This document shows positions 18,485 through 29,720 of a stretch of 64,000 bases of DNA, one piece after another. The notes under the pieces were generated by a model, which was given only the letters and a program-made list of their open reading frames with translations, ran no database searches and had not been told where the DNA came from. The position numbers and the translations under genes are program-made. Numbering within the stretch: position 1 is the stretch's first letter; the number at the start of each line of letters is the position of its first letter. The DNA comes from Bacteroidales bacterium (GTDB lineage Bacteria; Bacteroidota; Bacteroidia; Bacteroidales; UBA1715), in the NCBI GenBank assembly GCA_016714605.1, contig JADKDL010000009.1, forward strand, positions 62,001 to 126,000, given 5' to 3'.

Positions 18485-18937
18485 GCAGCCCGTTTAGAAA
18501 ATACCTAGCCGAGGCAGGTAAAAACATGGTGAGGGATATAAATTACATAGTCGGCCATGTAATTTACCGGGTTGAGGATATAATTTACATAGTCAGCCAT
18601 GTAAATTACCGGGTGGGGGATATAATTTATATGGTCAGCCATATAAATTGCCGCGTTAAGGATATAATTTGTATGGTCAGCCATATAAATTACCGAGCGA
18701 GGGATATAATTTACATGGTCAACCATATAAATTGCCGCGTTGAGGATATAAATTATATGGTAAGGGTACTTCGATACATGGTAGGGGTACTTCAAAGTAT
18801 GGTAAGGTGCTTCAAAACATGGAGCGGCATGTTTTGAAGTGGGTACGATTTGGTGGGAAACTATTCGTTGGTTTCGGTGGCAGGTTTCATTTCGAAATGC
18901 CTTTTAAGTTCCCGAGCAATAGACTCAGAACCCACAT
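18485..18937 (+). repeat. 42-bp palindromic tandem array fused to a gene fragment (copy 1)
   Basis: A leader GAAAATACCTAGCCGAGGC and AGGTAAAAACATGG precedes six units whose GGATAT cores start exactly 42 bases apart (18534, 18576, 18618, 18660, 18702, 18744). Each unit holds a near-palindrome such as AATTTATATGG-TCAG-CCATATAAATT. Three to four ~21-bp units of the type ATGGTAGGGGTACTTCAAAG follow to about 18835. From 18840 to 18937 the sequence matches the last ~75 bases of the coding region and 3' flank of the gene at 34280-34745. Because 42 is a multiple of three, both strands stay open through the array, but I do not think either is a normal gene. Copy 2 is at 33916-34352. Confidence 0.8.
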
Positions 18938-19164
18938 GCTTTCTTGAAAAATAAGGAGGTCGTCAATCTACAATAAGAATCGAATAATTGACCGAAAATA
19001 TTTTAATAAATTAGTCATGAATCCACCAATTACCTTTAGGTGGCTTGTTTTTTGAAAAAAAAAGAGAAATCACGTACGTGCTATTTCTTCTTTCCTGCTC
19101 TTAGTATCAAAATTTATAAAAAAATAATGATACTAATAGTCTCAAAGAAATTAATCCAAACGTT
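18938..19164 (+). promoter_or_regulatory. Upstream region of the CotH/InlB-repeat gene with inverted repeats
   Basis: Two palindromes stand out. AGAAAT-CACGTACGTG-CTATTTCT (19065-19088) is centred on a perfect 10-bp palindrome. TTAGTATCA (19101-19109) and TGATACTAA (19128-19136) are perfect 9-bp arms 18 bases apart, ending about 30 bases before the start codon. Either could be an operator or a leader hairpin; no matching regulator is evident. Confidence 0.4.
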
Positions 19165-22100
19165 ATGAAAAAACTATTTCTATTTACAGCACTGTTGATA
19201 TACTGTACTGTAACACAAGCTCAGGATGTGGTAATAAACGAAGTCCAAGCAAGCAATTATAATACTTTTAAGGTGTATTCAACTCTTTATGATTGGATTG
19301 AACTGAAAAACACCACCGCGTCAGAGATTAATCTAGGAGGATGGTCATTAACTGCAGGATCGACAACATGGGTTTTTCCTTCATACAAAACTATTGACGC
19401 AAATGCTACTTTGCTTGTTCTTGCAATGGGAAACGGTCAAACTCTTTCTGGGTATACATGTGCAAACATAACCCTTTCAACTACAGATGAGGTTGTCGTA
19501 TTATCGTCACCCCAAGGAGACGAAGTACAAAAAATAGAATATCCATTTCTAAAAAACAATATTTCATATGGAAGAATGGACGATGGCAGTTATTCATATA
19601 TGAGTATTCCTACTCCTGGTACCGAGAACAATACCTATTCTGCATTTAAATATCTTCAAACAAAACTATCTACCAATATACAATCTGGTTTATACAACTC
19701 ACCACAAAAAGTAGAGCTTACTGCAACAAGCGAAGGGCAAATATACTATACCTTAGATGGGACAACGCCTTCGTCTAAGTCATTGAAATATAGTGCAGCT
19801 ATCGATATAGATAAAACTACGGTATTGAAGGCCATCGTTGTTAAGTCTGACCACGAATATAGTGAGGTTGAGTATCGATCATTTATTTTAGGAGCATCGC
19901 ACTCTCTACCTGTTGTAATTCTTACTTCTGATACTGCAACCAGAAATTACAATAACAAACAAGTAATTGACGGACGGGTCGAATTTAGTTTTATTGAACA
20001 AGATGGAACAACTGCAATCAATCAGTATGCTAATTTCGAAGCATCAGGCAATTCTTCAAAAGGACTACCGCCATTAATTGGGAAGGTCAAAGCAAGTAAA
20101 CTGTATGGCGATAGTGATTTTGACCATAAAATGTATCCTTATAAAGAGTTTAAAGAATTTAAAAGCTTTTTGCTTCGAAATTCTAGTCAAGATTGGAAGA
20201 GTACATATTTAAGAGATGGATATGTCTCAACTATTTTAGGCAAAGACAATTTATTTGATATTGCATTTGAGAGTTATCGTCCGGCGGTGTTGTATGTCAA
20301 CGGTGTTTATCAAGGGATAACCAATATTAGAGAAGATGATGATAATGATTTCGTTAAGTTGAATTTTGGACTTGAAAGTGAAGATTTTTCATACTCTGCA
20401 GTAGTTCCTAATTTTTATACTCAAGATTTAAGCATTGATTGGCAACGCGCACAGTTTGACAAAGCAGTAAACTTACACGAATACATAAGTCTTCGTTTGT
20501 TGTATACTTATACCGAAGATCAAGACTATCGTACGGTTATGTGGGTAGATTTATCTGGAAAAACACCTTATCAAGCACATTTTAGCATACATGATTTTGA
20601 TGCAGGTCTAGCTCTTGGATATGGGGCTTCTGTTATCAATGTAAACCCAATGATTTTAGATCGAATTATTCCACAAAATGTTGAAAAATACATTCCTTAT
20701 CGGAACGAAGCTATTCTATTTATTGCAGCACAGTTGAATCATATCTACAATACCGATCGCACACTTAGTATTTTAGATCAAATGAGAGCTGTCGTGATAG
20801 ATGAAATACCAGCACATGCTGTAAAAATGAATGAACTTGCAAATGAAACAACCTACAAACTAAGGGATGAAGAAATGCCATATGCAGATGTTGATGCATG
20901 GAAAAAAAACATGGACGATTTACGAACGCATGTATCATATCGTATTGATACAAATATTTTTAATAGAATAAAAGATAAGTATAATCTTGATGGAACTATC
21001 GACATAACGTATGAAACTTCTGATACCAACAAAGGTCATGTTAGGGTACAAGATATAAAAGTACTTGAACAAAGCTTTACGGGGACTTATTTTAGCAATA
21101 TGCCCATTAGATTTTCTGCTCAACCAATGCGCGGTTATCGTTTTGTACGTTGGGAAGGCGATGTTTCTAGCACTAACAAAGAAATAACACCATCATTTGC
21201 TTCTAATGCAAAAATCAAAGCTGTATTTGAAGCTATAGAAACCTTGCCTAATGGACCAGTTGTAAATGAAATTCAGGCAAAAAACAACAATACTGTTGCT
21301 GACGAAGCAGGCGAATTTAACGACTGGATTGAGATATATAATCCAACAAATGTAGCTGTTAATATTGCAGGAATGTACATTTCCGACAATTTTGATAAGC
21401 CGCTTAAATGGAAAATACCTGCTACCAATGCATCTAAAACCACTGTGCCAGCCAACGGTTTCCTTTTATTATGGGCAGATACTGATGTAGATCAAGGCGA
21501 AAACCATCTTAATTTTAAATTAACCCCATCCGATCAGGTAATTCTTACAAGTGCAGACGGATTGACTCCGATACAATATATTGAATTTAATGATGTGGAA
21601 GATGATATCTCATTTGCAGCACAAATTGACGGTTCTACTACTTTTCTAGTTACAGCAAATCCGACTCCTAATGCAACAAATATTATTACTCAAGTTATAA
21701 AAACGTATTCTGTTGTATTTGCAGATTTCGACGGAACTGAATTAAAATCTGAAACCGTAGATAATGGAAAAGCTGCAACGGCACCAACCAATCCTATCCG
21801 TATAGGATACACATTTACAGGTTGGAATATAAATTTTAGTAACATCACCAAAGATTTGATAGTAACAGCACAATATAAAATCAACAGCTATACTGTTGTA
21901 TTCCAAGATTTCGACGGAACTGAATTGTTTTCAGAAACGGTAGCGTTTGAAACGAAAGCAACTGCTCCAATAAATCCAATTCGTACAGGATATACATTTA
22001 CGGGTTGGGATGTAGACTTTAGTAAAATTACGAAAGATCTAATCATTACCGCTCAATATAGCGTCAACAGCTATACTGTTGTATTCCAAGATTTCGACGG

Positions 22101-22788
22101 AACTGAATTGTTTTCAGAAACGGTAGCGTTTGAAACGAAAGCAACTGCTCCAATAAATCCAATTCGTACAGGATATACATTTACAGGTTGGAATGTAGAC
22201 TTTAGTAAAATTACGAGAGATTTAATCATTACTGCACAATATAAAATCAACAGCTATACTGTTGTATTCCAAGATTTCGATGGAACTGAATTGTTTTCAG
22301 AAACGGTAGCGTTTGAAACAAAAGCAACTGCTCCACTAAATCCAATTCGTACAGGATATACATTTACAGGTTGGAATGTAGATTTTAGTATAATTACGAA
22401 AGATTTAATCATTACTGCACAATATAGTATCAACACTTATACTGTTTTATTCCAAGATTTCGACGGTACTGAATTGTTTTCAGAAACAGTAGCGTTTGAA
22501 AACGCAGCAACTGCACCAATAAATCCGTCACGTACAGGATATACATTTACAGGTTGGGATGTAGATTTTAGTAAAATTACGAGAGATTTAATCATTACTG
22601 CACAATATAAAATCAACAGCTATACTGTTGTATTCCAAGATTTCGACGGAACTGAATTGTTTTCAGAAACAGTAGCATCTGAAACGAAAGCAACTGCTCC
22701 ACTAAATCCAATTCGTACAGGATATACATTTACAGGTTGGGATGTAGATTTCAGCAAAATTACGAGAGATTTAATCATTACCGCTTAA
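19165..22788 (+). CDS. CotH-domain surface protein with LTD and InlB B-type repeats (N-terminal part)
   Basis: 1207 residues before a premature TAA. Order: signal peptide (ending VTQAQ); lamin-tail domain (~20-150, VVINEVQASNY, YDWIELKN); chitobiase C-terminal-like beta-domain (~165-245, YYTLDGTTPSS); CotH kinase-like domain (~255-620, FLLRNSSQDWKSTYLRDG, LYVNGVYQGITNIRE, IHDFDAGLAL); a further beta-segment (~640-700); a second lamin-tail domain (~705-840); then 61-residue Listeria-Bacteroides/InlB B-type repeats (YTFTGW motif) to the stop. CotH domains in spore coats are protein kinases; here the role is unproven. Repeats six and seven are nearly identical, and the stop is CAA to TAA in the conserved TAQY motif at 22786. 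The remainder, including the T9SS tail, continues at 22789-24540. Confidence 0.82.
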   Translation: MKKLFLFTALLIYCTVTQAQDVVINEVQASNYNTFKVYSTLYDWIELKNTTASEINLGGWSLTAGSTTWVFPSYKTIDANATLLVLAMGNGQTLSGYTCANITLSTTDEVVVLSSPQGDEVQKIEYPFLKNNISYGRMDDGSYSYMSIPTPGTENNTYSAFKYLQTKLSTNIQSGLYNSPQKVELTATSEGQIYYTLDGTTPSSKSLKYSAAIDIDKTTVLKAIVVKSDHEYSEVEYRSFILGASHSLPVVILTSDTATRNYNNKQVIDGRVEFSFIEQDGTTAINQYANFEASGNSSKGLPPLIGKVKASKLYGDSDFDHKMYPYKEFKEFKSFLLRNSSQDWKSTYLRDGYVSTILGKDNLFDIAFESYRPAVLYVNGVYQGITNIREDDDNDFVKLNFGLESEDFSYSAVVPNFYTQDLSIDWQRAQFDKAVNLHEYISLRLLYTYTEDQDYRTVMWVDLSGKTPYQAHFSIHDFDAGLALGYGASVINVNPMILDRIIPQNVEKYIPYRNEAILFIAAQLNHIYNTDRTLSILDQMRAVVIDEIPAHAVKMNELANETTYKLRDEEMPYADVDAWKKNMDDLRTHVSYRIDTNIFNRIKDKYNLDGTIDITYETSDTNKGHVRVQDIKVLEQSFTGTYFSNMPIRFSAQPMRGYRFVRWEGDVSSTNKEITPSFASNAKIKAVFEAIETLPNGPVVNEIQAKNNNTVADEAGEFNDWIEIYNPTNVAVNIAGMYISDNFDKPLKWKIPATNASKTTVPANGFLLLWADTDVDQGENHLNFKLTPSDQVILTSADGLTPIQYIEFNDVEDDISFAAQIDGSTTFLVTANPTPNATNIITQVIKTYSVVFADFDGTELKSETVDNGKAATAPTNPIRIGYTFTGWNINFSNITKDLIVTAQYKINSYTVVFQDFDGTELFSETVAFETKATAPINPIRTGYTFTGWDVDFSKITKDLIITAQYSVNSYTVVFQDFDGTELFSETVAFETKATAPINPIRTGYTFTGWNVDFSKITRDLIITAQYKINSYTVVFQDFDGTELFSETVAFETKATAPLNPIRTGYTFTGWNVDFSIITKDLIITAQYSINTYTVLFQDFDGTELFSETVAFENAATAPINPSRTGYTFTGWDVDFSKITRDLIITAQYKINSYTVVFQDFDGTELFSETVASETKATAPLNPIRTGYTFTGWDVDFSKITRDLIITA

Positions 22789-24270
22789 TATAAAATCAAC
22801 AGCTATACTGTTGTATTCCAAGATTTCGACGGAACTGAATTGTTTTCAGAAACAGTAGCATCTGAAACGAAAGCAACTGCTCCACTAAATCCAATTCGTA
22901 CAGGATATACATTTACCGGTTGGGATGTAGATTTCAGCAAAATTACGAGAGATTTAATCATTACTGCACAATATAAAATCAACAGCTATACTGTTGTATT
23001 CCAAGATTTCGACGGAACTGAATTGTTTTCAGAAACAGTAGCGTTTGAAACGAAAGCAACTGCTCCAATAAATCCGTCACGGACAGGATATACATTTACA
23101 GGTTGGGATGTAGATTTCGGCAAAGTGACAAATAATTTGACTGTTGTAGCACAATATAGTCAAAATGGAATAGACAATTATTTTGTCACTTTCGTTGATT
23201 GGAACAATGCTATTTTAAAAACAGAGACGGTTGCAAAAGATAATTCAGCTAAAGGTGTTAAAGAACCAGTTCGTACAGGATATACATTTACCGGTTGGGA
23301 TGTAGATTTCAGCAAAATTACGAAAGATTTAATCGTTACTGCTCAATATAGCATCAACAGTTATTTTGTTGTATTCCAAGATTTCGATGAAACTGAATTA
23401 CTTACAGAAACGGTAGCATTCGAAACCTCAGCAAATGCACCAATAAATCCGACACGTACAGGTTATACATTTACCGGATGGGATGTAGATTTCAGCAAAA
23501 TAACGAAAGATTTAACAGTTACTGCACAATATAAAATCAACAGTTATTCTGTTGTATTCCAAGATTTCGATGGAACTGAATTGTTTTCAGAAAAGGTAGC
23601 GTTTGAAAAGGCAGCAACTGCACCAAAAGATCCTATTCGTTCAGGATATACTTTTACAGGTTGGGATATAGACTTTAGTAAAATTACGAAAGATTTAACA
23701 GTTACTGCACAATATAAAATCAACAGTTATTCTGTTGTATTTCAAGATTTCGACGGAACTGAATTGTTTTCAGAAACGGTAACATTCGAAACCTCAGCAA
23801 ATGCACCAATAAATCCGTCACGAACAGGATATACATTTACAGATTGGAATGTAGATTTTAGCAAAATTACGAAAGATTTAACAGTTACTGCACAATATAA
23901 AATCAACAACTATACTGTTGTATTTCAAGATTCCGATGGAACTGAATTGTTGTCAGAAACGGTAGCATTCGAAACCTCAGCAACTGCACCAATAAATCCA
24001 ATTCGTACAGGATATACATTTACAGGTTGGGATATAGATTTTAGTAAAATAACGAAAGATTTAACAGTTACTGCACAATATAAAATCAACAGCTATGATG
24101 TTGTATTTCAAGATTTCGACGGATCAGAATTACTTACAGAAAAGGTAGCGTTTGAAAACGCAGCTACTGCACCAATAAATCCGTCACGTACAGGATATAC
24201 ATTTACAGGTTGGGATACCGATTTTAGCAATGTAACCAGGAATTTGACTATAACTGCTCAATATTCACAC
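21696..24270 (+). repeat. Fourteen tandem 183-bp (61-residue) InlB-type repeats
   Basis: Fourteen in-frame copies of about 183 bases each encode a unit with VVFQDFDGTEL, a TGYTFTGW motif and ITAQY. The ninth is divergent (VTFVDWNNAILKTETV). Copies two to eight are so similar that recent unequal exchange or gene conversion is likely, and they would also be hard to assemble correctly. Confidence 0.88.
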
Positions 24271-24540
24271 AATACCGAAATTGAAGTAAATGATTTGAAT
24301 GTCTCAATTCAACTATATCCTAATCCAGCAAGTGAAAATATTACTATTCAGTTTGATAGGGTAATGGCAGAATTTTCGATTCAGTTATTTGATCTAAATA
24401 GTAAACTTATTTATAGTCAAAATAATACGAATGTAGCTCAAGATAATTTAAATATTACGAAACTTTCAGATGGGGTGTATTTTGTAAAAGTTATATGCGA
24501 TGAGGGAATTATAATCAAAAGAGTGGTAAAGTTAAATTAA
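22789..24540 (+). pseudogene. C-terminal part of the CotH/InlB-repeat protein with T9SS domain
   Basis: This is the continuation of the preceding gene in the same frame after a single nonsense codon. An internal ATG-like start at 22840 opens 566 residues, but there is no independent signal peptide, so it is not a separate gene. It contains the last eight InlB-type repeats, then a T9SS type A sorting domain of about 80 residues (IQLYPNPASENITIQF, KLSDGVYFVKV, VVKLN). The sorting domain shows that the intact protein, about 1790 residues, is meant for the cell surface. Without read-through, the truncated N-terminal product would lose that signal. Confidence 0.75.
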
Positions 24541-24550
24541 TTTATATAAA

Positions 24551-24585
24551 AATTTCCTCCCTGAGTTTTACTAGGGGAGGAAATT
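24551..24585 (+). terminator. Hairpin after the InlB-repeat gene
   Basis: An 11-bp stem (AATTTCCTCCC with GGGAGGAAATT) 10 bases after the stop. The T-run after it is weak, so termination is likely but not certain. Confidence 0.6.
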
Positions 24586-25179
24586 ATTCAATCCCTACAG
24601 GATTGTTTGCTATACCAATCATTCCTCTTCTTTTATATCTTTAATATATCTTTTTCTATGTGCATTACATTACACCATACAGATATTAGTTGATTGTAAA
24701 AAAAACCACGAAGTAGTTAAATGTGAATGTCCCCGTTTTAAAATACGGGGACAACATTAAATAATTTGGGGTACAAAGCTAAATTGCAAGGGGCTGGAAA
24801 ATATTTCATACAAAAGGCAAGATGCCTTGAAAAATTGGACGAAGCGAGGAGGCTTACCGAACGAGGAACTTGTGTATGAAGACGAACTATAGCTGCCCTA
24901 ATAGTAATCTGGATATAGTGCTGCTCTCCTTCTCCATCTTAAGTATAATATTTTAACATAAACAAAACAAACTTCTCTTTTTTTCAATTACTGACGATAT
25001 TTAAGATTAGTAAATTGATTAAAAAAAATGCAAATTCATATTTTTTTCTCTTTTCTGGGAGCGTTTATAGCCATATTGTTGTTTATAGTGTAGATTTATT
25101 CGGTAATTAACTACAACTTAGTAATCTGTTTTATATAATTGTAATTACATAAAAGTTAAAATAATAATTTACAAAAAAA
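24586..25179. other. Intergenic region with hairpin and an inverted copy of the REP-like repeat
   Basis: About 590 bases. TGTCCCCGT and ACGGGGACA (24729-24755) form a hairpin. An inverted REP-like copy lies at 24811-24862: AAAAGGCAAGATGCCTTG, then GGACGAAGCGAGGAGGCTT. The last ~200 bases are AT-rich and should hold the promoter of the sigma factor gene. No gene seen. Confidence 0.6.
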
Positions 25180-25760
25180 GTGAGTGAAGAAAAATTAGTA
25201 ATTCAGTGCAAAAAAGCAAAGTCTTCTGCTCAATATGAGGTATATAAAAGCTATGCGCCTCGCTTAAGGGGTGTTTGTAGACGATATATTTCAGACACTG
25301 CCGAGGCAGAAGATGTTATTCAGGAAGGCTTTTTAAAAATATTTACACAAATTGAAAAATTTGAGTGGCAAGGCGATGGCTCATTCTTTTATTGGATGAA
25401 ACGGATAATTATTAATACTGCTTTGAACCATTTAAAGAAAAACAAACAACATCTCTATGATGAATCATTACCGGAAGGTTATGATGAAATATATCAAACC
25501 GACGATACTAATTATTTTGACGATGATTATTCAAATACTCTAAAGATGATGTAATTATGGCTCTAGATTCTGTACCCGAACATTTCAAAATTGTGCTGAA
25601 TATGGCTATCCTTGACGGAATGAAGCACAAGGAAATAAGCGATTTGCTCGGAATTGCAGAAGAAACTTCTCGCTCTCGACTTACCAGAGCAAAGCAATTG
25701 TTTAGAACAGCTTTGATTGGACAAACAGAATTGCTTGAAACGGCAAACCATAAACAATAA
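25180..25760 (+). pseudogene. ECF RNA polymerase sigma factor, one frameshift
   Basis: A GTG start opens an RpoE-like sigma-70 factor of about 190 residues. Region 2 is clear (YAPRLRGVCRRYISDTAEAEDVIQEGFLKIF and WMKRIIINTALNHLKK), and so is region 4 (VPEHFKIVLNMAILDGMKHKEISDLLGIAEETSRSRLTRAKQLF). The frame changes in the acidic linker between them near 25540; the correct frame reads KDDVIMALDSVPE across the apparent stop at 25552-25554. Two downstream genes look like its partners: a one-helix membrane protein (25805-26430), probably the anti-sigma or a regulator, and a beta-barrel protein (26797-27642). Confidence 0.8.
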
Positions 25761-25804
25761 ACAGATTTGCAACTTTTAAATGCGAATATTAAAAACTAGA
25801 ATTA

Positions 25805-26430
25805 ATGAAAACAAACAGTAAAGACCCTATAGAAAAATTGTTGCTCGATACGTTCGATGAATATAAAATTCCGGAATATCAGAACTCTTGGACAAAAATA
25901 AAAACAAAAGTTGCAAAACAGCAATTCTTCAAATTCAACCCACTCCAGTTTAATGTCTTTTATGGTGTTGCTGTAGCTGGAATAATGGCTGCTGCTACTT
26001 TGTATTTTGTACTCTCTGAAACTAATACAGCTATTGCAAAAGAAAAAAGCATTATTTCTGACCAAAGAATTGACAACACTTTGGTAGCTGATTCTCTACT
26101 GATAGATACCAGTAATAGTGTATTGCACAAATAGAAAACATGAATACAATTGATTGTAAAAAAAATCTACAACAAACTGATAATGCTCTTAAAAACCCTT
26201 CCATAAAACAGGACGCAAATCAAATAGAATCTAATGGTGAAATTGATTTGAATAGTAAAACGGCTGAACAGAATTCTGCTTTGAAAGATAGCGTTAGCAG
26301 CGGTTCCAATAGAATGACAGATTCTGTACCTACACGTAAAGTAGTAAAACGCGTTGTGGTTGTTGAAGAGTCTTTTGTAAAACAAGATACTGTGGTGAAA
26401 AATGTAGTTAAGAAAAGAAGGAAAGATTAA
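25805..26430 (+). pseudogene. Membrane protein of the sigma cluster, possible anti-sigma, one frameshift
   Basis: The first stretch (109 residues) has an N-terminal cytoplasmic part (EKLLLDTFDEYKIPEYQNSWTKIKTKV), a single membrane helix (about 50-68, VFYGVAVAGIMAAATLYFVL) and an extracytoplasmic tail. The frame then shifts near 26120; the next frame reads AQIENMNTIDCKK and continues for ~96 residues to a Lys/Val-rich end (VVKRVVVVEESFV, VVKNVVKKRRKD). The layout (cytoplasmic segment, one helix, long tail, directly after an ECF sigma gene) suggests an anti-sigma factor, but no zinc or ASD motif is visible, so this is inferred from position. Confidence 0.6.
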
Positions 26431-26499
26431 TTAAAAAATAATTGAACTTTAAAAATCTTCATCAACTCTTCATTTTAGAATCAGATAATTCTATTTTTG

Positions 26500-26546
26500 A
26501 AAAGCCATAAAAAGAGGTACATAAACCAATTTTTATGGCTTTTTTT
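26500..26546 (+). terminator. Rho-independent terminator of the sigma factor cluster
   Basis: A 13-bp stem (AAAGCCATAAAAA with its complement, 26501-26513 and 26531-26543) is followed by T residues. It ends the transcript of the sigma and membrane-protein genes and separates them from the beta-barrel gene. Confidence 0.8.
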
Positions 26547-26796
26547 CATGGGTTACAGTTAGACAAATTGAAAAATGGTATGTTCAAGTCAAGCCCCTAA
26601 AAACTTCAATTTTGCAGCTATTTTACAGATGGTTGGCATTTGTGCATAAGAATAACTAAAATATTGATTAGAAAAATGGCAGGGTACTACTTTTATTTAT
26701 ATTTTCGCCAAAATATAAATTGGATAGAAAGGAGTTTAACACATTGCCGTGAAATAGTGTGTTTTTTTATTCTAATATACCGTTGATAAATTTCTT

Positions 26797-27642
26797 ATGA
26801 CAAAAAATATTTTGTTTTTTTTTAGTTTCCTTTCCTTCTACATTGCTGGTTCTGCTCAAGAAAACGATACTGCTCAGATAGTAATATATGATACCGTTTA
26901 TGTTGTAAAAGATACAATTGTAAACACTGTAGAACTGGTAAAATATACTTACAAAGACGTACCACCAACTAATTTTTATTTCGGAGCCGGAATCGCATAT
27001 TGTTTTACCTCCATAACCTCATCAACATTCGAAAAGAAATTAAACACCTTATCCATTCCTTTGTCACTAAGATTTACACATGGTAATTTCTTTACACAAA
27101 GCGGATTTATAAGTAATTCGGCGAAATTTGATACTTATATTACAGACTCAATACTTAAAATAACAAACACTCAAACAACCGCAAAAGAGGTATTTGACAC
27201 AATTTATAAATATAATAATGGAAATCCTATTATGGTATTTGTAACGAAAGATGTAGTTAAATCTCACACCGATACGAGCTACACAGACACTATAATCACT
27301 ACCAAACACAAATACTCTTCATTTCAAATTCCACTGTTGATAGGCTATAGCTATACAAAAAAATATGGAAGGGGTAGAAAGAAAAAATCGCTGATTGCTA
27401 GTATTTCAACTGGTTTGGGCTATAATTATTTCTATACCGATGCTCAAAATGTTATTGAAAAAGAATTTCCAACACAAAATTCATATTATTTTACCTATAT
27501 AGTAAATGCCTCAGGAGGATTTCAATTTTACAAGCGATTTGTACTCGAATGTTCCTTTTTTGCTGATTGGACTCTTGGCTCTAATGCATTGGATATAAAC
27601 CGTAAAGGAATACGCTTGAAATTATTTTACAAAATTTTCTAA
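26797..27642 (+). CDS. Outer-membrane beta-barrel protein
   Basis: A 281-residue protein with a signal peptide (IAGSAQ end). A Thr/Asp/Val-rich N-terminal linker (VIYDTVYVVKDTIVNTV) is followed by alternating amphipathic strands (NFYFGAGIAYCF, LSIPLSLRFTHG, FQIPLLIGYSY, GLGYNYFY, LECSFFADWTLG) and a C-terminal LKLFYKIF with terminal Phe, as expected for a Bam-inserted barrel. The DT-rich linker resembles the VVKDTVV-type tail of the upstream cluster protein, suggesting the two evolved together. Function unknown. Confidence 0.7.
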   Translation: MTKNILFFFSFLSFYIAGSAQENDTAQIVIYDTVYVVKDTIVNTVELVKYTYKDVPPTNFYFGAGIAYCFTSITSSTFEKKLNTLSIPLSLRFTHGNFFTQSGFISNSAKFDTYITDSILKITNTQTTAKEVFDTIYKYNNGNPIMVFVTKDVVKSHTDTSYTDTIITTKHKYSSFQIPLLIGYSYTKKYGRGRKKKSLIASISTGLGYNYFYTDAQNVIEKEFPTQNSYYFTYIVNASGGFQFYKRFVLECSFFADWTLGSNALDINRKGIRLKLFYKIF

Positions 27643-27734
27643 TAACTTGGGAGCGTTTCTTAGCATTTCATTGTTTTAAAGACAAAATCGAGCGCACGAT
27701 TCAATTCATTGTTTAACAGAAAATTTTACACGTT

Positions 27735-29698
27735 ATGAAACTGAAAATACAAAACACAATAGCAACATTTCTCATTCTGTTCTGCATGGCAGGTGCGGCA
27801 GAAGCTAAAAATATAATAGTCACAAACAGTGCAGATTCTGGTACAGGCTCACTACGAGAGGCTATAGAAACATCTGCCGATGGCGATACTATTCTCTTCA
27901 AAGCAGCTTTTACCATTTATTTGGAAACAGAACTCTTTCTAAGCAACAAAGCAATTGTAATTGATGGTTTGGTTGATGGCAAAAAAGTACAACTCGATGG
28001 TTCTTACTCTGATGCCGATAATGATACTATTGACGATGATGGCATTTATACCCGTATATTTAAACTGATAGGTGTCGATAAAAAATATGTTACCCTGTCT
28101 AACCTTGTTATTCAAAACGGCTGCACACCTATTGTAACTGAGACCGATTCTGTTTATGCTTACGGTTCAGGATTGTATATTGATGATTGGAATGGTGGAT
28201 ATACGACAATTGAAAACTGTATTATTGAAAACAACATTCTTATTTATCGTGAAAATATACTTTCAAAGGCAAAGACAGCTTACATTAAAGGTGCTGGTGT
28301 TTTTTCTACACTGGGTGGCGATTTTAGCGATTGTACAATTCGTAACAATAAAATAATTGCATACAACAATAAAACGCTTGTGAGTGCTGGTGCGGGCGGA
28401 TGCTTTGAAACTAAATGTCATTTCACGAGATGTTTAATAGCTGGAAATCAACTATTAGCATATTCGATTGTAGATAATTCAATATTCACTCAAGGTGGTG
28501 GTTTATTTATGGGATATTATGGAGCTGTGATAAATAGTGTGATACTTGGAAATTCTATAAATACAATTGATATAGGCTCCAAAATAATTCTTGTATTGTG
28601 CGTGGCGGTGGTATTTCATTATATTATTCTTCAGTTGATAACTCTGATATTATATTGAACAGCATACTTTTTAATGAAAATAATAATAATTTCACTGTTT
28701 CAGGTGCTGGTGTATACTGCGATGCCTCTGGAGTGCAAAATTCTTTATTGCTTAATAATACAAATAGTCGTGGTGATATATTTAATAACTCATTCTCAAT
28801 AGATGGAACATATAATTACAATGCTTTTTCTGATTCTTTAAACTATAACTATCTAATTGATAGATGGAAAAATCCTGTGGAAAATCCAACTACCATTACC
28901 TCTACTTGGATAGTTTTATTAAACAACTCGTTTGTCAAATCGCCATCGGCAGGTATTGATAATGCTTGGGGAACAGCAGATGATGATTATGGCGATTTGC
29001 GTTTGCGTTCAAATTCAATTGCTATTAATGCTGGCGATTCTGAAATTTCTACTTTCTATAGTTCCCAACCAGACTTCTATAGCAATACAAGATTACTAGA
29101 GAATAGAATAGACATTGGAGCTACCGAAACTATTTTTAAAGAAATTATAGCCTTTTCGCTCAAGGGTCAAGTACATGCTGATGCATATGCGCTTACAGGT
29201 GCTAAGGTATATGCTTATATTTCTAGCAACCTAAACGTGATTGCAGACAGTTGCTTAGTAAATACTGATGGGGTTTTTGAATTTGATTCTTTAAAACCTG
29301 CCAGTTATATTCTCAAAGCTGTTCCCAATGCTCTGGCTGCTAATTATGAGCCTACTTTCTTTGGCGATGAAATAACTGCTAAAAAAGCATTTACAATAGT
29401 TGTAAACGATAGTTTTTACGATATAGACATACACATAAAATCGCAAACTACCAATATTGGCAACAATTCCGAACTAAAGCAAACACTTATGTTCCCGACG
29501 GTTGCCAACGATCTGGTATCGTTTACTAATTCTGAAATTATAGATAAAATTATAATCTTCAATAACGCAGGAAATGTAGTTGCTACCTATTCCGGCAATC
29601 TGAATCAAATCTCTGTCTCGCATTTACCTTCGGGGGTTTACATTGTAAATATTTTTACCAATAGTATTTCCGAAAGACATATTCTAATTAAAAAATAA
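27735..29698 (+). pseudogene. Secreted right-handed beta-helix protein with T9SS domain, one frameshift
   Basis: After a signal peptide (MAGAAEAK) the sequence NIIVTNSADSGTGSLREAIE matches the CSLREA-type start of polymorphic beta-helix proteins. Parallel beta-helix rungs with Gly-Gly turns and Asn ladders follow (IENCIIENN, FSDCTIRNNK, GAGGCFETK, VINSVILGN). Near 28580 the frame shifts by what looks like one missing C; the second frame begins QNNSCIVRGGGISLYYSS and continues to the natural end. A C-terminal SdrD-B/CarboxypepD-like domain (LKGQVHADAYALTGAKVYAY) and a T9SS sorting domain (LMFPTVANDLVSF, LPSGVYIVNIF) complete about 650 residues. Polysaccharide binding or adhesion is likely but unproven. 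Confidence 0.75.
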
Positions 29699-29720
29699 CA
29701 TTCCAAGGTCGTTCTTATTT

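Noticed and set aside
18530..18835. 42-bp array as a CRISPR
   Set aside because: Units follow each other without unique spacers, and each is itself palindromic. No cas genes are near.
18445..18837. Open frames on both strands through the 42-bp arrays (also 33629-34618) as genes
   Set aside because: They are open because the unit length is a multiple of three. They run into unrelated flanks (an outer-membrane protein tail, the REP element, the neighbouring gene in antisense), and both strands look equally open.
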